Notes under the pieces: generated by a model
What the model was told of the DNA's origin: nothing
Database searches by the model: none
The model's input: the letters and a program-made list of their open reading frames with translations, nothing else
Translations under genes and position numbers: made by a program
Part shown: piece by piece, positions 39,718-46,985 of the stretch
Layout: each line of letters begins with the position of its first letter
How positions within the stretch are numbered: position 1 is the stretch's first letter
Assembly (NCBI GenBank): GCA_020629115.1
Contig: JAHDDY010000002.1
Location: 47,420 to 95,537 of the forward strand
Direction: 5' to 3'
DNA: 48,118 bases
From: Paracoccaceae bacterium
GTDB taxonomy: Bacteria > Pseudomonadota > Alphaproteobacteria > Rhodobacterales > Rhodobacteraceae

Positions 39718-40716
39718 ATGACACATAAACGGACTCACGCGCACGTTGCACTCGCCTGTGCCTTCACGCTCGGAATGACCGGCGCGACGCTCGCCCAGAG
39801 CACGGAAGAACTCGACGCATCCTACAAGGCCGCCACCGAGCTTCTGCCCCCCCAGGCGCGGCCCGGCGAATGCTACGCCCGCGTCTTCATCCCCGCCGAG
39901 ACCAAGCGTGTCGAGAACAAGGTCCTCGTGAAGGAGGCGACCGAGAAGCTCGAGGTCATCCCCGCCGAGTACGAGGAGAGCGAGGAGACGGTCGAGGTCC
40001 AGAGCGAGTTCGAGGAACTCGAAATCGTCCCGGCCGTCTTCGAGACCCAGTTCGAGACCGTGGTCGTCGAGCCGGAGCGCGAGGAGCAGGTCGTCGTGGA
40101 CGCGGTCTACGAGGAAGTCGAGGAGAAGGTCCTCGTTCGCGAGTCGTACTCGACCTGGAAGAAGGGCGAAGGCCCGATCCAGCGCTACGACGAGGCGACC
40201 GGCGAGATCATGTGCCTCGTCACCATCCCGGCCGAGTACAAGACCGTGACCAAGCGCGTCGTGAAGGTGCCGCCGCGCACGATCACGAAGGTCATTCCCG
40301 CCGTGACCGAGCAGGTCGAGAAGCGCGTGATGATCGAGCCGCCGACCACCCGCAAGGTCGTCGTCCCCGCCGAGATGCGCACCGTCAGCGTCCGCAAGCT
40401 CGTCACCCCCGCCGAGGTCCGCAAGATCGAGATCCCGGCCCAGTACGAGACCGTCTACGAGGTGCAGAAGGGCGGCCCCGGCATGATGGAATGGCGCCCG
40501 ATCCTGTGCAGCACCAACGCATCGGTCGAGCTGATCACGAAGCTCCAGAACGCGCTGAAGGAAAAGGGCTACAACCCCGGCACCATCGACGGCGTGCTCG
40601 GCGCGGGCACCATGGAGGCGGTTCGCCGCTACCAGCGGTCGAAGGGCATCGCCCAGGGCCAGCTGACCATCGAGGTCATGCGCGAGCTGGGCGTCGACCC
40701 CGGCGCGTCGACCTGA
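39718..40716 (+). CDS. Secreted peptidoglycan-binding protein with eight tandem beta-type repeats
   Basis: A 332-residue exported protein with unknown role. A signal peptide covers about residues 1-27 (HVALACAFTLGMTGATLAQ). Two blocks of four repeats of about 22 residues follow, each unit near xxIPAxYxTxxxxVxVxP. Block 1 is strongly acidic (about 27 Asp/Glu to 8 Lys/Arg by my count) and block 2 is basic (about 9 to 16). Each block starts at a Cys (CYARVFIPAE, CLVTIPAEY), and a Trp-containing linker ends each. A PG_binding_1 domain (LITKLQNALKEKGYNPGTID...MEAVRRYQRSKGI) closes it. The ATG at 39718 has CAGGA upstream; the longer frame to 39634 lacks a site. The gene is monocistronic with its own terminator. 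Confidence 0.85.
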   Translation: MTHKRTHAHVALACAFTLGMTGATLAQSTEELDASYKAATELLPPQARPGECYARVFIPAETKRVENKVLVKEATEKLEVIPAEYEESEETVEVQSEFEELEIVPAVFETQFETVVVEPEREEQVVVDAVYEEVEEKVLVRESYSTWKKGEGPIQRYDEATGEIMCLVTIPAEYKTVTKRVVKVPPRTITKVIPAVTEQVEKRVMIEPPTTRKVVVPAEMRTVSVRKLVTPAEVRKIEIPAQYETVYEVQKGGPGMMEWRPILCSTNASVELITKLQNALKEKGYNPGTIDGVLGAGTMEAVRRYQRSKGIAQGQLTIEVMRELGVDPGAST

Positions 40717-40743
40717 TCCACGGGTCCATTCGTACGTGATGCG

Positions 40744-40771
40744 CGGCGGCCCCCCCGGGGCCGCCGTTTTT
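40744..40771 (+). terminator. Intrinsic terminator of the repeat-protein gene
   Basis: A 10-bp GC stem (40744-40753 with 40757-40766) with a 3-base loop is followed by five T. It lies about 28 bases after the stop. Confidence 0.9.
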
Positions 40772-40794
40772 CGTTGAACGGTTTCTTCGAAGCG

Positions 40795-40876
40795 CTTCTG
40801 CCCCGGACTCGATCCGGGGCCTTTCGCAGTTCGGCGCATCGTTGCAATAGTCCCCGGATCGAGTCCGGGGCAGAAG
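40795..40876. repeat. Perfect 25-bp inverted repeat made of nested palindromes
   Basis: Arms 40795-40819 and 40852-40876 are exact reverse complements, separated by 32 bases. Each arm itself contains CCCCGGA-5-TCCGGGG. It fills the gap between two convergent genes and could form a hairpin in either transcript. The sequence is a different family from the element in hisZ, but the architecture of paired short palindromes is shared. Confidence 0.92.
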
Positions 40877-40883
40877 TTCTCGA

Positions 40884-41756
40884 CTATTTGTTCAGCCGCA
40901 TCACCAGGCTCGACGTATCCCAGCGGTTGCCGCCCATTGCCTGCACGTCGGCGTAGAACTGGTCCACCAGCGCCGTCACCGGCAGGCGCGCGCCGACCTC
41001 CTTCGCCTGATCGAGGCAGATGCCCAGATCCTTGCGCATCCAGTCGACGGCGAAGCCCTTGTTGTCCTCGAACGCGCCGTCGAGAACCCATTCGTAGCGG
41101 TTCTCCATCTGCCAGCTCTGTGCCGCGCCCTTGGAGATGACATCGACCACCGCGCGGCCGTCGAGGCCCGACTTGTTGGCGAATTCCAGCGCCTCGGCGA
41201 GGCCCTGCACCAGCCCGGCGATGCAGATCTGGTTGACCATCTTGCACAGCTGCCCCGCGCCCGGCTCCCCGAGGCGGCGGCAGGATTTCGCGTAATGGCC
41301 GATTAGCGGTTCGGCGGCGTCGTAGTCGGCCTCGTCCCCGCCGCACATGACGGTCAGCTGCCCGTTCTCGGCCCCCGCCTGCCCGCCGGAGACCGGCGCA
41401 TCGACGAAGCCGAACCCCGCCTCCCCGGCTGCCGCGTGCAGTTCGCGGGCCACCGTCGCTGAGGCGGTGGTATGATCGACGAAGATCGCGCCTTCCTTCA
41501 TGCCCCCGAAGGCCCCGCCCTCGCCGGTCGTGACGGAACGCAGGTCGTCGTCGTTGCCGACGCAGGCCATGACGAAATCGCAGTTCCGGGCGGCCTCGGC
41601 GGGGGTGTCGGCCTTCGCGCCCCCGTATTCGCCGACCCACCGCTCGGCCTTTTCGCCCGTGCGGTTGTAGACGGTCACGTCGTGCCCGTTCCTCGCCAGG
41701 TAGCCCGCCATGGGATAGCCCATCACGCCGAGGCCGATGAAGGATACCGTCGCCAT
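40884..41756 (-). CDS. NAD(P)-dependent 3-hydroxyisobutyrate dehydrogenase-like oxidoreductase
   Basis: A 290-residue enzyme of the beta-hydroxyacid dehydrogenase family. Motifs in order: GFIGLGVMGYPMAGYLARNG-type Rossmann start (FIGLGVMGYPMAG), the substrate loop VDAPVSGGQAGAENG, and the catalytic Lys in GQLCKMVNQICIAG. The C-terminal helical domain is complete, with MRKDLGICLDQAKEVG. This form is closer to the typical succinate-semialdehyde/glyoxylate or hydroxyisobutyrate type than the paralogue at 14584-15543. Substrate is not assigned. It is divergent from the penicillin acylase gene. Confidence 0.9.
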   Translation of the reverse strand: MATVSFIGLGVMGYPMAGYLARNGHDVTVYNRTGEKAERWVGEYGGAKADTPAEAARNCDFVMACVGNDDDLRSVTTGEGGAFGGMKEGAIFVDHTTASATVARELHAAAGEAGFGFVDAPVSGGQAGAENGQLTVMCGGDEADYDAAEPLIGHYAKSCRRLGEPGAGQLCKMVNQICIAGLVQGLAEALEFANKSGLDGRAVVDVISKGAAQSWQMENRYEWVLDGAFEDNKGFAVDWMRKDLGICLDQAKEVGARLPVTALVDQFYADVQAMGGNRWDTSSLVMRLNK

Positions 41757-41908
41757 ATTTTCCGTACTCCCGTCAGTTTATGTCCTTGAACCGGCCCCCG
41801 TCCTGGCGCATGGAACCGGCAGTGCCGCGCGGGGGTCACGATGGCCCGGCGACGGGCGAGGTCAAGACGGTCCGGCCCCCGGGCGGACGGAGGGAGGGGA
41901 GGGAAGCC

Positions 41909-44398
41909 GTGGGCGGGTTGTGGCGTCTCTTCACGCGGGTGGCGGCGGGCATCGCGCTTCTGGCGCTGTGCGCGGTGCTGGTCGTGGCGATGATCGCGTC
42001 GTTCTCCATGCCGCGCCTGTCCGGGACCGAACGCCTCGCGGGCCTCGACGCGCGGATCGAGATCGTGCGCGATGCCCATGGCATCCCCCGCATCTTCGCC
42101 AAGACGCCCCACGATGCCTGGTTCGCCCTCGGCTACGTCCATGCGATGGACCGGCTGTGGCAGATGGATGTCGGTCGCCGCCTCGCCCAGGGCCGCCTGT
42201 CGGAGCGGTTCGGGGCCGTGGCCCTGCCGACCGACCGGCTGATGCGCGCGCTCGACCTCGACGGTCACGCCGCCCGTTCGCTCGACGCCCTGTCGCCGGA
42301 GTCGCGCGAGGTGCTTGCCATCTACGCCGCCGGGGTGAACGCACGGATCGCGCGGAACGAGGCGGAGGGGCAGGGGCGCGGCGCGCCGGAATTCTACGTC
42401 TTCGGCGGGGATATCGACTCCTGGACCCCCGCCGACTCGCTGTCGATCCTCAAGGGCATGGCCTTTCAGCTGTCGCGCGGGGCGCTGGCCAAGGAGGTGA
42501 AGCGCGGGCGGATGCTGCTGGGGCTGGAGCCGCAGCAGGTGCACGATCTCTTTCCCGACTATCCGGGGCAGGGCGTCGGTGCCCTGCCGCTCATCCGGAC
42601 CGAGGGGCGAGACGCGCCCGCCGATCCCCTGTTCGCGCTGGGCGACCTGTCGGACGAGGCCGCCGCCTGGGCCTCGAACGCCTGGGCCGTGGACGGGCGG
42701 CATACGGCGAGCCGTGCCCCGCTCCTCGCCTCCGACCCGCACCTGCCTCTGACCGCGCCGGGCATCTGGCATCCCGTGCAGGTCAGCGGACCGGGCATCA
42801 CGCTGATCGGCGGCAGCCTGCCCGGCCTGCCGGCGGTGGTCATCGGCCGCAACGACCGCATCGCCTGGGGCATCACCGCCGCCGAGATCGACGATACCGA
42901 CGTGTTCATCGAGGAGGTCGACCCCGACGACCCGACCCGCTACCGCACCCCCGACGGCTGGGCGGCGTTCGAGACGCGGGAGGAGACGATCCGCGTGAGC
43001 GGGGCGGCTCCCGTCGAGATGACCCTCCGCGCCACGCGCCACGGTCCCGTCATGCCGATCACCGTCGCGGGGCTGGCCGCCGTCACCCCGCGCGATCACG
43101 TGCCGGCCCTGTCCTGGACCGCGCTGACCGACGACGACACCAGCTTCGACGCGCTGCGGGCGCTCAACAGCGCGGGGACGGTGGCCGAGGCCCTGCGCGC
43201 CGCCGACGGCTACATCGCCCCCGCGCTCAACCTCGTCGTGGCGGACGCGCGCGGCGTCGGGATGGGGGTCGTGGGCCGGGTGCCCCTGCGCCGCCTGACG
43301 AGCCGCATACAGGGGCGGGTGCCCGCGCCCGGCTGGAAGGACGACGACGACTGGGTCGGCTGGGTCGCGCCCTCGTCGCTGCCGCGCACCATCAACCCGG
43401 CGAGCGGCGCGGTGGCGAATGCGAACAACCGGGTCGGCAACGCCGCCTTTCCGCGCCACCTCTCCTTCGACTGGGACGCGCCCTATCGCCTGAACCGAAT
43501 CCTCAAGCAGCTCGACGCACGGGACACGCACAGCGTCGAGAGCTTTCGCGCGCTTCAGATGGATTCGGTCTCGGAGATGGCGCGCGCCCTCGCGCCGCTC
43601 GTCGGGGAGGGGCTGTGGGACGCCGCGCCCGGTCCGGAGGCGCACCCCCTGCGCACGGATGCGCTTCTCGCCCTGCGCGACTGGAACGGGGAGATGAGCG
43701 AGCGCCGGGGCGAGCCGCTGATCTTCGTGGCCTGGCTCGACGCGCTGGTGCCGCGCGTGGCCGGCGACGAGCTGGGCGCGCTCATCGAACATTACCGCGG
43801 CCCGCGCCCCCTGTTCCTGGAGAGGGTCTACCGCGACATCGACGAGGCCGGGCGCTGGTGCGACGACATCCGCACCGAGGACACCGCCGAGACCTGCGCC
43901 GCCATGGCCGCCGCCGCGCTCGACGACGCGCTGACGGGTCTGGCCGAGCGGTACGGCGACGACATGGGCGACTGGCGCTGGGGCGAAGCGCATCACGCGG
44001 TCCACCGGCACAGCACGCTGGGGGATGTGGGAACGACCGTGATGGGCGTCGACCTGTCGCTCGGCACCCTCGTCAACATCGCGCACGAGACGAGCGGGGG
44101 CGACTACACCCTCAACCGCGGCGCGATGGCCCATGGCGGGCCGGAGCCGTACGCCAACGTCCACGCGGCGGGCCTGCGGGCGGTGTTCGACCTGGCCGAT
44201 CTCGATCGGTCGATGTTCGTCGTCTCGACCGGGGCGAGCGGGCATTTCCTGTCGGAATACTATGACAACCTCGCCCCCCTCTGGCGCGCGGGGGAGCTTG
44301 TGCCGATGTCCACCGACCGGGAGACCATCGAATCGGGCGCGGTGGGCACCCTCGTCCTCGCCCCCGATCAGGACGCCGAGGCGCCGATGCTGCCGTAG
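41909..44398 (+). CDS. Penicillin acylase family (Ntn-hydrolase) protein
   Basis: An 829-residue precursor of the penicillin/homoserine-lactone acylase family. An N-terminal hydrophobic segment (VAAGIALLALCAVLVVAMIA) is a signal or anchor. The alpha chain begins RIEIVRDAHGIPRIFAKTP with GYVHAMDRLWQMDVGRRLAQG. Autocleavage should occur before Ser256 in WASNAWAVDG, making Ser the beta-chain nucleophile. Later motifs include NRVGNAAFP and GASGHFLSEYYDNL. The start at GTG 41909 is preferred to the ATG at 41780, because GGAGGGGAGGG lies directly upstream and the earlier codons encode a non-conserved tail. The substrate could be an N-acyl homoserine lactone or another amide. The 3' end overlaps the convergent flavin reductase gene by 31 bases. 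Confidence 0.9.
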   Translation: MGGLWRLFTRVAAGIALLALCAVLVVAMIASFSMPRLSGTERLAGLDARIEIVRDAHGIPRIFAKTPHDAWFALGYVHAMDRLWQMDVGRRLAQGRLSERFGAVALPTDRLMRALDLDGHAARSLDALSPESREVLAIYAAGVNARIARNEAEGQGRGAPEFYVFGGDIDSWTPADSLSILKGMAFQLSRGALAKEVKRGRMLLGLEPQQVHDLFPDYPGQGVGALPLIRTEGRDAPADPLFALGDLSDEAAAWASNAWAVDGRHTASRAPLLASDPHLPLTAPGIWHPVQVSGPGITLIGGSLPGLPAVVIGRNDRIAWGITAAEIDDTDVFIEEVDPDDPTRYRTPDGWAAFETREETIRVSGAAPVEMTLRATRHGPVMPITVAGLAAVTPRDHVPALSWTALTDDDTSFDALRALNSAGTVAEALRAADGYIAPALNLVVADARGVGMGVVGRVPLRRLTSRIQGRVPAPGWKDDDDWVGWVAPSSLPRTINPASGAVANANNRVGNAAFPRHLSFDWDAPYRLNRILKQLDARDTHSVESFRALQMDSVSEMARALAPLVGEGLWDAAPGPEAHPLRTDALLALRDWNGEMSERRGEPLIFVAWLDALVPRVAGDELGALIEHYRGPRPLFLERVYRDIDEAGRWCDDIRTEDTAETCAAMAAAALDDALTGLAERYGDDMGDWRWGEAHHAVHRHSTLGDVGTTVMGVDLSLGTLVNIAHETSGGDYTLNRGAMAHGGPEPYANVHAAGLRAVFDLADLDRSMFVVSTGASGHFLSEYYDNLAPLWRAGELVPMSTDRETIESGAVGTLVLAPDQDAEAPMLP

Positions 44399-44889
44399 CG
44401 GCCGCGGTGGTAGAGGAGGGGCCGCGCCTCCTCGCGCCACCCGGCCTCCCGTACCCGCCCGACGAGGATGCGGTGGTCGCCGCCGCCATGCACGTCGTGC
44501 AGCACGCAATCGGCCACCGCCAGCGCCCCGTCCAGGATGGGCGCGCCCGTCTCCCACGCCGCTCCGAAGTCGGTCTCGTCCATCGACTGTTCCCGCGCGT
44601 AACGGTTGGACAGCGCCTCCTGCCCCTCGGCGAGGATGTTGAGCGCGAAATGCCCCGCGCGCAGGAAGGCGGCGAGCGAGCGCGATTCCGCTTCGAGACA
44701 GAACAGCGCAAGCGGCGGATCGAGCGACACGGAGGTCAGCGAGTTGACCGTCACCGCGACCCCCGCCTCCCCCGCCGCGCGACAGCTCGCGATGGCGACG
44801 CCGGTCGCGAAGCTGCCGAAGCAGGCGCGGAAGGCGGCTCCGTCCTCCCCGGATGCGCGCCGCAGACCGGCGCTCTCGTCTGTCGTCAT
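44368..44889 (-). CDS. Flavin reductase family (split-barrel FMN-binding) protein
   Basis: A 173-residue flavin reductase-like protein. The family pattern is seen as FRACFGSFATGVAIASC, VAVTVNSLTSVSLDPPLALFCLE, and HFALNILAEGQEALSNRYA, with a C-terminal GGDHRILVGRVREAGW segment. Such proteins reduce FMN with NAD(P)H for two-component monooxygenases; no oxygenase partner is nearby. The last 31 bases overlap the end of the penicillin acylase gene on the other strand. The ATG at 44889 is the only sensible start. Confidence 0.9.
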   Translation of the reverse strand: MTTDESAGLRRASGEDGAAFRACFGSFATGVAIASCRAAGEAGVAVTVNSLTSVSLDPPLALFCLEAESRSLAAFLRAGHFALNILAEGQEALSNRYAREQSMDETDFGAAWETGAPILDGALAVADCVLHDVHGGGDHRILVGRVREAGWREEARPLLYHRGRYGSIGASAS

Positions 44890-45027
44890 GGAAACGTCCG
44901 TCTCGAAGGGGCAGGTTCAATCGTTCCAGCCCCTAGCTAGCGCATCGTCCCCGAATGGCGACCGGGAGATGACCGCCGCACCCGGCTGCGCTAAGAGGGG
45001 CGGGACCGGAACCGGAGGCCCCCGCCC

Positions 45028-45825
45028 ATGTCCACCCTCGTCGTCATCCCCGCCCGCTACAAATCGAGCCGCTATCCCGGAAAGCCGCTGGCCTCCCTGA
45101 CCGGCGCATCGGGCCGCGCGATGACGCTGATCGAGCGCAGTTGGCGCGCGGCGATGGCGGTCGCGGGGGTCGATGCCGTGACCGTCGCCACCGACGACGA
45201 CCGCATCGCCGACGCCGCACGGGGCTTCGGGGCCGACGTGACCATGACCGCCGAATCCTGCGCCAACGGCACCGAGCGCTGCGTCGATGCCCTGCGCGTG
45301 CGCGGCGAGGACCCCGATATCGTCGTGAACCTCCAGGGCGATGCACCGCTCACCCCGCCCTGGTTCGTCGAGGCGCTGGTCGCGGCGATGAGGGAGAGCG
45401 GGGCGGCGGTGGCGACCCCCGTGCTGCGCTGCGACGCGCGGACCTACGCGAACTTCGTCGAGGATCGGCGCGCGGGCCGGGTGGGGGGCACGACCGCCGT
45501 GTTCGGGGCGGACATGTCGGCGCTCTACTTCTCGAAGGAGGTCATCCCCTACCTGCCGCGCCCCCCCGCGCCGGGCGAACCGGTCCCGGTCTTTCACCAT
45601 GTCGGTCTCTACGCCTACACCCCCACCGCCCTGCGCGCCTACGCCGCCGCCACGCCGGGGCCGCTGGAGACGCTGGAGGGGCTGGAGCAGTTGCGGTTCC
45701 TGGAGAACGGCGTGCCCATCCGCTGCGTCGAGGTCGAGGCGCGGGGGCGCGTGTTCTGGGAGTTAAACAACCCCGAGGACATCCCGCGCATCGAGGCGGC
45801 GCTTCGGGCGGAAGGGTTGGCGTAG
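45028..45825 (+). CDS. kdsB: 3-deoxy-manno-octulosonate cytidylyltransferase
   Basis: Activates KDO with CTP to CMP-KDO for lipopolysaccharide inner core. It has 265 residues. The N-terminal motif VVIPARYKSSRYPGKPLASL is diagnostic. It is followed by VATDDDRIADAARGFGADVTMT, NGTERC, NLQGDAPLTPP (the usual form is NLQGDxPxxxP), and HHVGLYAYTPTALRAY. This indicates a Gram-negative envelope with LPS. The gene is monocistronic; a large palindromic element follows 23 bases later. Confidence 0.95.
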   Translation: MSTLVVIPARYKSSRYPGKPLASLTGASGRAMTLIERSWRAAMAVAGVDAVTVATDDDRIADAARGFGADVTMTAESCANGTERCVDALRVRGEDPDIVVNLQGDAPLTPPWFVEALVAAMRESGAAVATPVLRCDARTYANFVEDRRAGRVGGTTAVFGADMSALYFSKEVIPYLPRPPAPGEPVPVFHHVGLYAYTPTALRAYAAATPGPLETLEGLEQLRFLENGVPIRCVEVEARGRVFWELNNPEDIPRIEAALRAEGLA

Positions 45826-45848
45826 CGCGCGTTCAAGGCGTTGCGATC

Positions 45849-45965
45849 GGTTTTCGGGCCATGTCATCCTCGCACTCGGTGCGAGGATGACATGGCCCGA
45901 ACCGCGCGGCGTTTGTGCTGAGACATGGATGGTCGGAATGAATCCGACCATGACGACCGAAAACC
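45849..45965. repeat. Composite palindromic element after kdsB
   Basis: A perfect 23-bp stem with a 3-base loop (45853-45875 with 45879-45901) is followed by a module with flank ATGG, 9-bp arms 45929-45937 and 45943-45951, a 5-base loop and flank GACG. An outer inverted repeat GGTTTTCGG (45849-45857) with CCGAAAACC (45957-45965) encloses the whole. The right module has the same geometry as those at 5472-5502 and in hisZ. Confidence 0.88.
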
Positions 45966-45979
45966 CCAATCCTCCCCCT

Positions 45980-46239
45980 CGTCCCCCGGATCAGCTTGAT
46001 ATCGCGCGATGCGGCCCACGAGGCGATATCCTCGCCGCGCAGGGTGCAGGCCATGAGGTCAGGGAACTGGTCAGGCGTGTAGGCGAAGACGGAGATGCCT
46101 GCGCGTCGCCCGCCTGCGCGTCGCCGGCCCCGTAGAGCGCCGTGAGGGCGGCGGGGAGGTGCTGGTCCTGCGTGTCCAGCGAGGTGTCGTCGCCCCCGAC
46201 GGCCAGCCGCCAGAGGCGTTCGCGTTCCGCGCCACCCAT
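45980..46239 (-). pseudogene. Remnant of a vWA/CoxE-type protein gene, internally deleted
   Basis: From ATG 46239 (GGAGG upstream) the frame reads MGGAERERLWRLAVGGDD...LPAALTALYG, which resembles the N-terminus of vWA proteins in MoxR-linked gene sets. After a short repeat (GDAQAGDAQ) the frame is lost. In another frame the sequence continues ISVFAYTPDQFPDLMA...WAASRDIKLI, which resembles the C-terminus of the same proteins. The vWA domain between them is missing, so the gene is dead. Family identity is from memory of motif patterns. Confidence 0.45.
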
Positions 46240-46255
46240 CGCGCGTACCTCCGTT

Positions 46256-46500
46256 TAGGATGCCCGTCAGAACCGCCAGATGCCGCGCCCACAGTGCCAC
46301 CGCGCCCTCCACCGGCACCATGCGCGACAGTTCGCTCCCCGCGCTGCCGAACGCCGCCTCCAGAAGGCGCGTGCGCTCCGAGCGGTCGAAGGTGGAGAAG
46401 ATGCGGCGAAAGGGGGGGGGGAGGAAGCCGGTGAAGCTCTCCGCGTCCAGCCCGATCAGCCGGTCGTCCACCATCCCGCGCAGGTCCGATCTCCAGCAGC
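46256..46500 (-). pseudogene. Remnant resembling the C-terminal part of a DUF5682-like protein
   Basis: One frame reads LRGMVDDRLIGLDAESFTGF, then FRRIFSTFDRSERTRLLEAAFG, ending ...LWARHLAVLTGILNG just before the vWA remnant. A run of ten G (46412-46421, plus strand) lies in the middle, a likely slippage site. Upstream, the frame turns into Arg/Gly-rich sequence without homology. The pattern is like the C-terminus of DUF5682 proteins that precede vWA genes, but that assignment is tentative. Confidence 0.35.
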
Positions 46501-46875
46501 CACGTCGCCTGACTGGCCAGCCCGTCGCGCCCCGTGGCGCTCCGTGGCGATGCACTCGCCCGCCACCTCCCACCGTGCCGAGACGACGGCCGCATTTCTG
46601 TCGGTCAGCACCCCTCGCGCATTTCCGCCGCGCCGACGGCGCGGTTCGGGTCCGGGTCGTCGGGGGATGCCCGCCACGCCCGACCCAGCAGTCACCAGCT
46701 TGCCCAGTTCCGCGACGACCGCGTCGGCCCGTTCCTCGGGCAGTAGTACGGCGAGGCCGGACGACGCCTCCACGGCCCGCAGCGACTATGTCGCCGCCTT
46801 GGTCAGCCTGGGCGCAGCCTTCAGCGATATCTGATCCGGGGCCGCCGCCTCGATCCGATCCACCGACAGGGACAT
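46460..46875 (-). pseudogene. Remnant resembling a SWIM zinc-finger protein N-terminus
   Basis: ATG at 46875 begins MSLSVDRIEAAAPDQISLKA, then APRLTKAAT followed by an in-frame TAG (46786-46788). The opening resembles that of SWIM zinc-finger proteins in MoxR/vWA gene sets. Past the stop the same frame continues SGLAVLLPEERADAVVAELG before degenerating. The zinc-finger Cys/His residues are absent, so this is a truncated, inactivated copy. Confidence 0.35.
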
Positions 46876-46985
46876 GCCCACGTCCTACGTTCATTGCCGA
46901 CCACCATACCCCTTCCGAGTGTTTGCATCCGACGACCCCGACTTCCCACTTGAGGCGGGCGGCGATACCCGGCACACAGGCGGGC

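Noticed and set aside
14584-41756. The two dehydrogenases as a recent duplication
   Set aside because: They differ in length, motif details and neighbours, so they are distant paralogues.
41723-44920. 1065-codon minus-strand frame across the penicillin acylase gene
   Set aside because: Antisense shadow of a gene with clear catalytic motifs.
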